Source of the DNA: Chelatococcus sp. HY11
GTDB taxonomy: Bacteria; Pseudomonadota; Alphaproteobacteria; Rhizobiales; Beijerinckiaceae
Assembly (NCBI RefSeq): GCF_018398335.1
Contig: NZ_JAHBRX010000001.1
Span: 682,001 to 746,000, forward strand
Direction: 5' to 3'
Length of the DNA: 64,000 nt
Shown here piece after piece: positions 1 through 7,443 of the stretch (position 1 is the stretch's first letter; the number at the start of each line of letters is the position of its first letter). The notes under the pieces were generated by a model, which was given only the letters and a program-made list of their open reading frames with translations, had not been told where the DNA came from and searched no databases. The position numbers and the translations under genes are program-made.

Positions 1-458
1 TGATCTATTCCGGCACCATCGCCGGCGCGATGGAAGGGGCTATCCTCGGCTTGCCGGCGATCGCCATGTCGCAGGCTTTTCCGGCGGGGCAGCGCGACAA
101 GACCCCGTGGGATTGCGCGGCCGCGCATGCCGCGTCGCTCGTCCGCAAGCTTCTCGAAGACGGGCTCGACGAGGGCACGCTCGTGAACATCAATTTCCCG
201 GCCTGTCAGCCGGCTGAGGTCAAGGGCGTTGCCGTGACCATGCAGGGGCGCCGTGGCCTCGACGTGCTGCGGTTGGATGAGCGGGTGGACGGTCGCAACA
301 ATCCCTATTTCTGGCTGACGCCGACGCGCGGTACGCCGCAGCTCGCCAATGGCACCGATCTGAAGGCGCTCGCCGAGCATAAGATCTCGGTGACGCCGCT
401 GCAGCTCAACATGACCCATGAGCCCACCATGACGCGATTTGCGCGGCTGTTTGGCTGA
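1..458 (+). CDS. surE: 5'/3'-nucleotidase SurE (5' end cut off by window)
   Basis: This is the C-terminal part of SurE, the metal-dependent survival protein that dephosphorylates nucleoside monophosphates and short polyphosphate in the cytoplasm. The reading frame is already open at base 3, with the SurE signature YSGTIAGAMEG followed by the conserved VNINFP segment, and it ends in TGA at 456-458. The start lies upstream of the window, so only about 151 residues are visible. An internal ATG at base 30 is not the start because the conserved YSGT motif precedes it. It is followed 4 bases later by pcm, the classic surE-pcm stationary-phase survival pairing, so the two are probably co-transcribed. 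Confidence 0.95.
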   Translation, partial: IYSGTIAGAMEGAILGLPAIAMSQAFPAGQRDKTPWDCAAAHAASLVRKLLEDGLDEGTLVNINFPACQPAEVKGVAVTMQGRRGLDVLRLDERVDGRNNPYFWLTPTRGTPQLANGTDLKALAEHKISVTPLQLNMTHEPTMTRFARLFG

Positions 459-462
459 TACG

Positions 463-1194
463 ATGCCGCAACCGGCTGCTCCCTTCACGATCGCGGGCCC
501 GCGCGTTGATACTGAACGCGGGGGCCCCGCCTCGGGTGCGGAGGAGACGGTTGCCTTCCTGCTGAGCCTCAGGGCGCGCGGCATTCGCGATACGACCCTG
601 CTGCGCGCCATGGAGATGGTGCCGCGCGACCTGTTCGCCCCGCGGCGCTTCAGCGATCTCGCCCGGGCCGACGTCTCGCTGCCCTTGCCTTGTGGCCAGA
701 CCATGACAGCACCCGCCACGATCGCCACGATGCTTCTTTCACTCGGCGTCGAGCGCCAACACCGCGTGCTGGAGGTGGGAACCGGCTCGGGCTACGTGGC
801 GGCCGTGCTGGGGCATCTCGGCCGGGTCGTGGTGTCCACCGAGCGTTTCCGGACATTGGCGCTGGCTGCAACGGAACGCATCGCCACGCTCGATCTCGAC
901 AATGTTGCCATCATGGCGGCTGACGGCCTGGCAATCGGCGAGGCGGGGGACAGCGAGGACGAGGATCTCGGGCCGTTTGACCGTATCCTCTTGAACGGCA
1001 CCCTTGACGAGCCGCCTCCTCCATCACTCACGGCGAGGCTCGCCCCAGGCGGCCGCTTGGTAGGCGCGCGAACGACCGACGGCCGGCAACAGCTGCTTCG
1101 CATGACGCGGGCCGCCGACGGAGCGCTGACGGAAGAGCTGGGGGCCGCCATTCGTCTGCCGCCTTTGGCGCATGGCGTCGCCAAGGCGCTTTGA
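463..1194 (+). CDS. pcm: protein-L-isoaspartate O-methyltransferase
   Basis: Pcm uses S-adenosylmethionine to methylate isoaspartyl residues in aged proteins and so starts their repair. The 243-residue product has a PCMT-type N-terminus with PRDLFAP, a GQTMTAP segment matching the family GQTxSxP substrate loop, and the SAM-binding motif VLEVGTGSGYVAAVLG at about residues 104-119. An in-frame TTG at 439 would overlap surE. The ATG at 463, just after the surE stop, is preferred although the ribosome site is weak. Next come nlpD-type and sec genes, the order usual in Hyphomicrobiales. The family call is firm; how efficient this divergent member is as a repair enzyme is not visible. Confidence 0.88.
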   Translation: MPQPAAPFTIAGPRVDTERGGPASGAEETVAFLLSLRARGIRDTTLLRAMEMVPRDLFAPRRFSDLARADVSLPLPCGQTMTAPATIATMLLSLGVERQHRVLEVGTGSGYVAAVLGHLGRVVVSTERFRTLALAATERIATLDLDNVAIMAADGLAIGEAGDSEDEDLGPFDRILLNGTLDEPPPPSLTARLAPGGRLVGARTTDGRQQLLRMTRAADGALTEELGAAIRLPPLAHGVAKAL

Positions 1195-1328
1195 AGCAGG
1201 GGCGTTCTTGAAGATTGTGACGAATCGATAGCGGAAATTATCCATAACACCCCCCAAAGCAACGCTTGCTTAACCTGAATCCGTTTTTAATCAGCCTGCG
1301 GATTTGTTGCGTTGAAGTGGGTGTGTCG

Positions 1329-2666
1329 ATGCGTGATCGTCTAGCGTCGTTGCGGCCGCGGCTGTTGTCGCGGGTGGCTATTGTGGGGCTTCTCGCGAGT
1401 GTCGCGTCCGGCTGCGGCTCGGACAGCATGCGCTTCGTCCAAAACCCCTTTTCAGACCCCTTCAAGTCGCAGGGGCATGACGAGGTCGCGACCGGCAGTC
1501 TCGGGGGCTCGGCGCCCGTCAGTGGCTACGACAGCGGGCAGGGTGGGTATGCTCCACCCGCGCAGGTCGCGAGTGCCCCGCTAGCGGCGCCCATATCCGC
1601 ACCCCGCTCGACCGCGCCGGCTGAGGCTGTCGTCGGCAGCGCAACCGGCTGGACGGCGCAGGGCGGCACCCCCTTCGTGGTTGGCTCCGGTGACACGCTC
1701 GCCGCCATCTCCGGCCGTTACAACGTTCCGGTCTCTGCCCTCGTCGCCGCCAATGGCCTCAAGGGCTCGAGCGTGGCGCCGGGCCAGCAGATCACTATCC
1801 CGGTCTACAACCCCTCGGCTGCTCCGACGGTCGCCCGGCAGGTCGCGGCCGCGCCTGTCCAGCAAGTGAGCCAGTCGCTGACGGCCCAGCGCAATCAGGT
1901 CCAGTCCACGGTGTCCAACGGCCGCGCGGCGGTCGGCAATCTCGCCGCGCAGCCGCAACGCCAGGTCGCCGCGCTCGATCAGTCCGCGCGCACGCAGATT
2001 TCGAAGGTGCAGCCGCCGGCCGCTCCGCGCCTCACCACCGCCACGGTGACGAAGCCCGCGACACAGGCCGTCGACGCCGCGAAGACGCAGGTGCTCACGC
2101 CGCCGCCGGCGAAGACCACGGCAAAGCCCAGCGCGCCTGAAACGAAGCCGGCGCAGCAGGCGACCCCGGTCGCGGCGGCGAAGCCTGCTGCCGCCCAGCC
2201 GCAACCCGAGAAGCCGGCGGCTCCGCAGCAGGTGGCGGTGGCCCATCCCACCGAGCCGGAGACGACGGCGAGCATTCCGAAGGCAAGCGCTTCCGCCAAC
2301 GAGTTCCGCTGGCCGGCGCGCGGTCGCGTCATTCAGGGCTTCGGCGGCCGTGGCGGGAACGAGGGCATCAACATCGCCGTGCCGGAAGGAACGCCCGTCA
2401 AGGCGGCCGAGGGCGGAACCGTCGCCTATTCCGGAAATGAGCTGAAGGGCTATGGCAACCTCGTCCTGATCCGGCATGAGGACGGCTGGGTCAGTGCCTA
2501 TGCCAACAATGGCGAGCTTCTCGTGAAGCGTGGCGAGAAGGTGAAGCGCGGCCAGACGATCGCCAAGTCGGGACAGACCGGCAACGTCTCATCGCCGCAG
2601 CTGCATTTCGAGCTGCGCAAGGGCTCGACCCCGGTCGATCCCATGAATCATCTGGCCGGTCTCTGA
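1329..2666 (+). CDS. nlpD: NlpD-type lipoprotein, LysM plus degenerate LytM/M23 domain
   Basis: This is an outer-membrane or periplasmic lipoprotein of 445 residues that likely activates a cell-wall amidase during division, as E. coli NlpD does. A signal peptide ends in a lipobox with Cys29 (ASGC). A LysM peptidoglycan-binding domain spans about 115-159. A long Pro/Ala/Gln/Lys-rich linker follows, and an M23-like domain lies at about 326-445. The M23 catalytic residues are mostly replaced: the HxxxD position reads NEGIN, the Y-x-H position reads YANN, and the HxH position reads QLH, so hydrolase activity is unlikely. The ATG at 1329 is chosen over an in-frame TTG at 1266 because the signal peptide begins there. 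A strong terminator follows. Confidence 0.88.
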   Translation: MRDRLASLRPRLLSRVAIVGLLASVASGCGSDSMRFVQNPFSDPFKSQGHDEVATGSLGGSAPVSGYDSGQGGYAPPAQVASAPLAAPISAPRSTAPAEAVVGSATGWTAQGGTPFVVGSGDTLAAISGRYNVPVSALVAANGLKGSSVAPGQQITIPVYNPSAAPTVARQVAAAPVQQVSQSLTAQRNQVQSTVSNGRAAVGNLAAQPQRQVAALDQSARTQISKVQPPAAPRLTTATVTKPATQAVDAAKTQVLTPPPAKTTAKPSAPETKPAQQATPVAAAKPAAAQPQPEKPAAPQQVAVAHPTEPETTASIPKASASANEFRWPARGRVIQGFGGRGGNEGINIAVPEGTPVKAAEGGTVAYSGNELKGYGNLVLIRHEDGWVSAYANNGELLVKRGEKVKRGQTIAKSGQTGNVSSPQLHFELRKGSTPVDPMNHLAGL

Positions 2667-2697
2667 CCACCCGCAACAACTCCGCTTCCGAAACAGG

Positions 2698-2729
2698 AAA
2701 CCCGGCACACGCGACGTGCCGGGTTTTTT
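2698..2729 (+). terminator. rho-independent terminator after the nlpD-type gene
   Basis: An 8-base GC-rich stem (CCCGGCAC at 2701-2708 pairing with GTGCCGGG at 2716-2723) is extended by two A-T pairs, has a 7-base loop, and is followed by a T-run. It begins about 30 bases after the stop codon and closes the surE-pcm-nlpD transcription unit. Confidence 0.9.
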
Positions 2730-2802
2730 ACTGGTGACGCGGAGGGGCGGAGCCTGTCATCGGATGGCGCGAGGACGGGGGCATGCTGGGGAAGCAGGCC
2801 AC

Positions 2803-2850
2803 GTTATCCTGGGACCGAGCGTAACGAGGTGCCCGGGATCCAGAAACACC
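2803..2850 (+). repeat. palindromic extragenic repeat, copy A
   Basis: The element starts GTTATCCTGGGACCGAGC and ends CCCGGGATCCAGAAACACC. It aligns base by base with the element at 44939-44984 (GTCATCCCGG ... CCGGGATCCATAACC) and, in inverted orientation, with 2901-2946. The ends are mutually complementary (ATCCYGGG with CCCGGGAT), so it can form a hairpin. Such short GTCATCCCGG...CCGGGATCC elements are common between genes in this order. Confidence 0.75.
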
Positions 2851-2900
2851 AGCGTCTTGGCCATTAGGCGCTGGAGCACGGGCCGCGAGCATAGCGCATC

Positions 2901-2946
2901 GGTTCCGGATCCCGGGCTCGGTTTAAGGCCGCCCCGGGATGACACC
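2901..2946 (-). repeat. palindromic extragenic repeat, copy B (inverted)
   Basis: Read on the minus strand it starts GGTGTCATCCCGGGGCGG and ends GCCCGGGATCCGGAACC, matching the ends of copies A and C while the middle differs. It lies 50 bases from copy A in the opposite orientation, so the two can form a larger stem in the 3' region shared by the convergent genes. Confidence 0.75.
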
Positions 2947-3001
2947 GTAGTTCCTGGGCTCAATTCCGGCGAAAGCCGAAGCCCCGAATGTCGTTTCAAT
3001 T

Positions 3002-3919
3002 CTAGCTCGGTATCACCGTGCCGATCCGGCCAGCGAGATCCTGGACGAATTGCCAGGCCGTGCGCCCGGAGCGCGCTCCACGCGTCGTCGCCCATTCCAA
3101 CGCCTCGGCGCGCAGCTTGGCCTGATCATAGGAAAGGTCGAGGTGGCTGGCATAGCCGTAGACCATGTCCAGATATTCGTCCTGGCTGCATTTATGGAAG
3201 CCGAGCCAGAGGCCGAATCGATCCGACAGCGAGACCTTCTCCTCGATCGCCTCGCCGGGATTGATGGCTGTCGAGCGTTCGTTGTCCATCATGTCGCGGG
3301 GCAGGAGGTGCCTGCGGTTCGAGGTGGCATAGAACACGACATTGTCGGGGCGCCCCTCGATACCGCCTTCAAGCACCGCCTTGAGCGACTTGTAGGAGGT
3401 ATCGTCCGTGTCGAAGGACAGATCATCGCAGAAGATGATGAAGCGATGATGGGAGTCTCGGATCAGCCCCATGAGACCCGGCAGGCTCTCGATGTCCTCG
3501 CGGTGGATCTCGATGAGCTTCAGGCGGCGGGCGTCGGAGGAGGGCCCGATATCGGCGAGGCGCTTGTTGGTCTCCGCGTGGACCGCCTTGACCAGCGACG
3601 ATTTGCCCATGCCGCGCGCGCCCCAGAGCAGGGCGTTGTTGGCCGGCAGGCCGCGAGCGAAGCGTTCGGTATTTTCGGCGAGGGTGTCGCGCACCCGGTC
3701 GATGCCGCGGAGCAGGGACATCTCCACGCGGTTGACGCGTGGAACAGGCTGCAGCCGCGCCGGCGGGTGCCAGACAAAGGCATCGGCGGCGGAAAGGTCG
3801 GTCGGAGGCGGTGGCGGGGGCGAAAGACGCTCCAGGGCCTGGGCAATCCGCTCCAGCGTGAGATTGAGCACGCTTTCGTGAAGGCTCGGATCCTCATGCT
3901 GCTGGTTTTTCGGCGCCAT
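3002..3919 (-). CDS. DUF815-family AAA+ ATPase
   Basis: This 305-residue protein is a P-loop ATPase of the DUF815 family, whose cellular role is not established. Walker A is GARGMGKSS at about 100-108 and Walker B is FIIFCDDLSFD at about 160-170. An N-terminal proline run (SPPPPPPT, about 33-40) precedes the ATPase core, and the sensor region includes YATSNRRHLLPRDM. The ATG at 3919 (MAPKNQQ) is preferred; upstream in-frame ATG 4018 would extend into the region holding the yajC promoter. It is divergent from yajC-secD-secF, a conserved arrangement in this order, which hints at but does not show a link to secretion or envelope function. Confidence 0.85.
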   Translation of the reverse strand: MAPKNQQHEDPSLHESVLNLTLERIAQALERLSPPPPPPTDLSAADAFVWHPPARLQPVPRVNRVEMSLLRGIDRVRDTLAENTERFARGLPANNALLWGARGMGKSSLVKAVHAETNKRLADIGPSSDARRLKLIEIHREDIESLPGLMGLIRDSHHRFIIFCDDLSFDTDDTSYKSLKAVLEGGIEGRPDNVVFYATSNRRHLLPRDMMDNERSTAINPGEAIEEKVSLSDRFGLWLGFHKCSQDEYLDMVYGYASHLDLSYDQAKLRAEALEWATTRGARSGRTAWQFVQDLAGRIGTVIPS

Positions 3920-4007
3920 TATCAGCTTCTCCGTTTCGCTCCGCAAATCTTGACCGTTGGATATTGCCTTTCTCGGGTACGGTCCATGCTCTAAGCACAC
4001 GGCTGGA

Positions 4008-4035
4008 TTGCTTTCCATCGATCGATGGGTATAGT
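4008..4035 (+). promoter_or_regulatory. sigma-70-type promoter for yajC-secD-secF operon
   Basis: A -35 box TTGCTT at 4008-4013 and a -10 box TATAGT at 4030-4035 are separated by 16 bases, about 68 bases upstream of the preferred yajC start. It overlaps the upstream ATG at 4025, which argues against that ATG as the start of yajC. Confidence 0.55.
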
Positions 4036-4102
4036 CCGCGCCTCATACAAACGCACTCGTCTACCCGCCCTAGGGTCGGGCCTTGTTTCGGAGGGACTTC
4101 TC

Positions 4103-4432
4103 GTGATCACGCCAGCCTTCGCCCAGTCCACGGCTTCTGCCGGTGGCGGGGGCGACATGCTCATCCAGTTCGTCCCGTTCATCCTCATCTTCGTCATCAT
4201 GTGGTTCCTGATTCTGCGTCCCCAGCAGAAGCGGCAGAAGGCCCATCAGGAGATGATCAAGAACGTTCGCCGCGGCGACACGATCGTGACCTCGGGCGGC
4301 TTCATCGCCAAGGTGACGAAGGTGGTCGACGACGGGGAGGTCGAGGCCGAGATCGCGGAAGGGGTCAAAGTACGCGTCGTGCGTGGTATGATTTCGGATG
4401 TGCGTTCCAAGGCCGAGCCGGTTAAGAGCTAA
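4103..4432 (+). CDS. yajC: preprotein translocase subunit YajC
   Basis: YajC is the small single-span inner-membrane partner of SecD-SecF in the accessory Sec complex. The 109-residue product begins with a short ITPAFAQ segment, then a membrane helix (about residues 19-40, ending in WFLILRPQQKRQK), then the basic cytoplasmic domain with the family motif RRGDTIVTSGGF. The start is the GTG at 4103, set by a GGAGGG ribosome site at 4090-4095. The longer frame from ATG 4025 would put the promoter-like sequence inside the gene and add a non-conserved tail. secD follows after 17 bases, so it is the first gene of a five-gene operon. Confidence 0.92.
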   Translation: MITPAFAQSTASAGGGGDMLIQFVPFILIFVIMWFLILRPQQKRQKAHQEMIKNVRRGDTIVTSGGFIAKVTKVVDDGEVEAEIAEGVKVRVVRGMISDVRSKAEPVKS

Positions 4433-4449
4433 GGCGGAGGCCGCCGCCC

Positions 4450-6063
4450 ATGCTGCGCTATTCAAAAGCCAAGATCATCTCGATCCTTCTGTTGACGCTG
4501 CTCGGCTTTGCCTATGCGGCGCCCAACCTGTTTTCCGAGACGACGCGCGAGCGTATCGCGGCATCGGTGCCTGGCTGGATCCCCGCCTGGATCGTGCCGC
4601 ATCGCGCCATGGTGCTCGGTCTTGACCTGCAGGGCGGCTCGCACGTCGTGCTGGAGGTCGATGAGAACGACCTGATCCGCACGCAGGTCAACAGCCTGCG
4701 CGACGACGTCCGGCGCATCCTGCGCGAGACGCGCATCGCGCCCCAAGGCGGCATCGTGGCCTTGCCGCGCGGCATGCAGATGCGTGTGCCGAGCGAGGCG
4801 GACCGCCAGCGCCTGCTGGCGCGGCTCAACGAGCTGGCCCGTCCGGCGGGCAACGCCATCCTCGGCACGCCCGGAAACAGCACCATCAATGTCTCCGAGG
4901 GCGCGGACGGCCTCATTCAGGTCACCCTGACCGATGTGGGCGTCACCGATCGCGTCCGCCGCGCCGTTGACCAGACCATCGAGGTGCTGCGGCGCCGTGT
5001 CGATGCGCTCGGCACGACCGAGCCGAATATCCAGCGCGAGGGCGCCGGCCGCGTGCTGGTGCAGGTGCCCGGCCTGCAGGATCCCCAGCGCCTCAAGGAC
5101 ATTCTCGGCCGGACCGCCAAGCTGCAATTCCGCTTCATCGCGGAAGGCGGGGCTAGTCCGGGTGATGTCGACATGATCCCCTCGCGCGACAATGCTGGTC
5201 AGCCGGTTCCTGTCGAGCGGCGTGTCATCGTCGAGGGTGAGGATCTGACCGACGCCCAGCCGGCGTTCGATTCGCAGACGTCGCAGCCGATCGTCAACTT
5301 CCGCTTCAACCTGCGCGGGGCGCAGCGGTTCGGCCAGGCGACCTCGGAAGGCGTCGGGCGGCTGCTCGCCATCGTGCTCGACAACGAAGTGATCTCGGCG
5401 CCACGTATCCAGACACCGATCACCGGCGGTCAGGGCCAGATCTCAGGCAGCTTCAGCGTGCAGCAGGCCAATGACCTGGCCGTGCTCCTGCGCGCCGGCG
5501 CCCTGCCGGCGAAGCTCACGATCGTCGAGGAGCGTACGGTTGGGCCTGGTCTTGGTCAGGACTCCATCGAGGCCGGCACCATGGCGATCTACGTCGCGAC
5601 GATCTTCGTGGCGTTGTTCATGCTGGCGACCTATGGCCTGTTCGGGATCTTCGCGAATATAGCCCTTCTGGTTCACGTGGTCTTCATCCTGGCCCTGATG
5701 TCGCTGCTTGGAGCAACACTCACATTGCCGGGCATCGCGGGCATCGTCCTGACCATCGGCACGGCGGTTGATTCCAACGTGCTGATCTATGAACGCATCA
5801 GGGAAGAGGCCCATGGCGGCCGCTCGATCATCTCGGCGATCGACGCGGGCTTCACCCGGGCCTTCGCGACGATCTTCGACTCGAACTCGACGATGTTGAT
5901 CGCCGCCTTGATCCTGTTCTTTCTGGGATCAGGCCCCGTGCGCGGCTTTGCCGTCGTCTTTATCCTCGGTATTTTGACCACGGTGATCACCGCGGTGACC
6001 ATGACGCGCATGATGATCGCGTTGTGGTATCGCGTCGCCCGGCCGAAACAACTGCCGTTCTGA
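4450..6063 (+). CDS. secD: protein translocase subunit SecD
   Basis: SecD is the proton-driven accessory subunit that helps pull preproteins through SecYEG. At 537 residues it has one N-terminal membrane helix, the motif GLDLQGGSHVVLEVD at about residue 57, a large periplasmic P1 domain (about 75-370) and a C-terminal block of five membrane helices containing GTAVDSNVLIYERIREE. A GGAGG site at 4436-4440 supports the ATG at 4450. SecD and SecF are separate genes, and secF begins within about 20 bases of the stop, implying translational coupling. Confidence 0.96.
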   Translation: MLRYSKAKIISILLLTLLGFAYAAPNLFSETTRERIAASVPGWIPAWIVPHRAMVLGLDLQGGSHVVLEVDENDLIRTQVNSLRDDVRRILRETRIAPQGGIVALPRGMQMRVPSEADRQRLLARLNELARPAGNAILGTPGNSTINVSEGADGLIQVTLTDVGVTDRVRRAVDQTIEVLRRRVDALGTTEPNIQREGAGRVLVQVPGLQDPQRLKDILGRTAKLQFRFIAEGGASPGDVDMIPSRDNAGQPVPVERRVIVEGEDLTDAQPAFDSQTSQPIVNFRFNLRGAQRFGQATSEGVGRLLAIVLDNEVISAPRIQTPITGGQGQISGSFSVQQANDLAVLLRAGALPAKLTIVEERTVGPGLGQDSIEAGTMAIYVATIFVALFMLATYGLFGIFANIALLVHVVFILALMSLLGATLTLPGIAGIVLTIGTAVDSNVLIYERIREEAHGGRSIISAIDAGFTRAFATIFDSNSTMLIAALILFFLGSGPVRGFAVVFILGILTTVITAVTMTRMMIALWYRVARPKQLPF

Positions 6064-6080
6064 ACCGGAGCTTTTCGCGC

Positions 6081-7043
6081 GTGCGCCTGATCCGCATCGT
6101 CCCCGACAACACCAAGTTCCGCTTCGTCCGCTTCCGGCGCGTCACGATCCCGTTTTCGGCGGCGATATCGGTCATCACCGTTATCCTCGCCCTGACGATC
6201 GGATTGAACTTCGGCATCGACTTCAAGGGCGGCACGCTCGTCGAGGTCCAGGCCCGTTCGGGCAAGGCGGATGTGGGCGCCATCCGCCAGGCCGCCGAGA
6301 GCTTTGGTTTCGGCACGCCCGAGGTGCAGGAGTTCGGCAACTCGGGCGGTGTATCGATCCGCTTTCCGATCCAGGAGGGCGGCGAGGAGGCGCAGGGAAC
6401 GGTGGTCCAGAAGACGCGTGACGTCTTCGAGAAGGACTACGAGTTCCGCCGGGTCGAGACGGTCGGCCCGCGTGTGTCGGGTGAACTGGTGCAGTCCGGC
6501 ACGCTCGGCGTCGTGCTCGCGATCGTCGCCGTGCTCGCCTATCTCTGGTTCCGTTTCGAGCTGACCTTCGCCATCGGCGCCATCATCGGCACGATGCACG
6601 ACATTCTCCTGACTGTCGGGTTCTTCGTCGTCACGCAGATCGAGTTCAATATGACCTCGATAGCCGCGATCCTGACGATCGTTGGCTATTCCCTGAACGA
6701 AACGGTCGTGGTGTTCGACCGGACGCGCGAGCTTCTGAGACGCTACAAGACTATGCCGATCGAGGAACTCCTCGATCTGTCCGTGAATTCGACGTTGTCG
6801 CGCACGTCCATGACGGCGACCACGACGATCCTGTCGCTGGTCGCGCTGGTGGTGGTGGGCGGCGAGGCCATTCAGGGCTTCGCCCAGGTGATGCTGTTCG
6901 GCGTCTTCGTCTGCACCTATTCCGCCATGTATGTCTCTACGCCCGTGCTGATCTATCTCGGCATGCGCAGTGCCCGCGCCCCGGCTCCGGCGGTTCAGGC
7001 GTCGGCGTCCGACAGCAAGAAGGCGCCGCGCCCGGCGTCCTGA
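6081..7043 (+). CDS. secF: protein translocase subunit SecF
   Basis: SecF pairs with SecD in the inner membrane. About 320 residues: an N-terminal helix, the IDFKGGTLVEV motif, a periplasmic domain, and five C-terminal helices with GYSLNETVVVFDRTRE and the STLSRTSMTATTTIL segment typical of the family. The GTG at 6081 lies 18 bases after the secD stop and just before the conserved VRLIRIVPDNTKFRF start. An earlier in-frame GTG at 6024 would overlap secD by 40 bases. It is followed closely by the NDUFAF3-like gene. Confidence 0.95.
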   Translation: MRLIRIVPDNTKFRFVRFRRVTIPFSAAISVITVILALTIGLNFGIDFKGGTLVEVQARSGKADVGAIRQAAESFGFGTPEVQEFGNSGGVSIRFPIQEGGEEAQGTVVQKTRDVFEKDYEFRRVETVGPRVSGELVQSGTLGVVLAIVAVLAYLWFRFELTFAIGAIIGTMHDILLTVGFFVVTQIEFNMTSIAAILTIVGYSLNETVVVFDRTRELLRRYKTMPIEELLDLSVNSTLSRTSMTATTTILSLVALVVVGGEAIQGFAQVMLFGVFVCTYSAMYVSTPVLIYLGMRSARAPAPAVQASASDSKKAPRPAS

Positions 7044-7054
7044 CGGAGGGTGTG

Positions 7055-7441
7055 ATGGCCGAGGGCCGACGTTACGACGGTTTCGTTCCCGGCCGGTTCA
7101 AGCTCGATGCCTATGGCAACGGGGGCTTCCGTTTCGCCGAGATGTCCCACCGTGGCTCCATCCTGACCCTGCCATCCGGCATCAAGGCCTGGGACGTGAC
7201 GGACCCTGACGCACTCACGGTCGGTGATTTCGCGCCTGTCATCGCCGAGGCGGCGGATATCGAACTCCTGTTGATCGGCACCGGCCTCGATATGGTTCCG
7301 CTGTCGCCCGCCATCCGGCAAGCACTCAGCGAGGCGGGCCTCAAGATCGATGTCATGCAGACGGGAGCTGCGGCGCGCACCTACAATGTGCTGCTTGCGG
7401 AGGACCGGCATGTCGCGGCCGCGCTGATCGCGGTGGGCTAG
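7055..7441 (+). CDS. Mth938/NDUFAF3-like protein (DUF498)
   Basis: This 128-residue cytosolic protein belongs to the Mth938/DUF498 family, which includes human NDUFAF3, an assembly factor for respiratory complex I. The conserved parts are visible: the internal glycine-rich IGTGLDM loop, PLSPAIRQALSEAG, and the C-terminal MQTGAAARTYNVLLAEDR. The ribosome site GGAGGG at 7045-7050 sits too close to the GTG at 7052, so ATG 7055 is preferred. It follows secF by 11 bases and precedes the NDUFAF6-like gene by 2 bases, so all are in one operon. A bacterial role in membrane-complex assembly is an inference from the mitochondrial relatives. Confidence 0.88.
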   Translation: MAEGRRYDGFVPGRFKLDAYGNGGFRFAEMSHRGSILTLPSGIKAWDVTDPDALTVGDFAPVIAEAADIELLLIGTGLDMVPLSPAIRQALSEAGLKIDVMQTGAAARTYNVLLAEDRHVAAALIAVG

Positions 7442-7443
7442 TC

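Larger units (their letters stand above)
2667..3001. other. intergenic region between convergent nlpD and DUF815 ATPase genes
   Basis: There is no credible gene here. It holds the terminator at 2698-2729 and two inverted copies of a palindromic extragenic repeat (2803-2850 and 2901-2946). The 55 bases before the ATPase stop codon show nothing recognisable. Confidence 0.7.
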
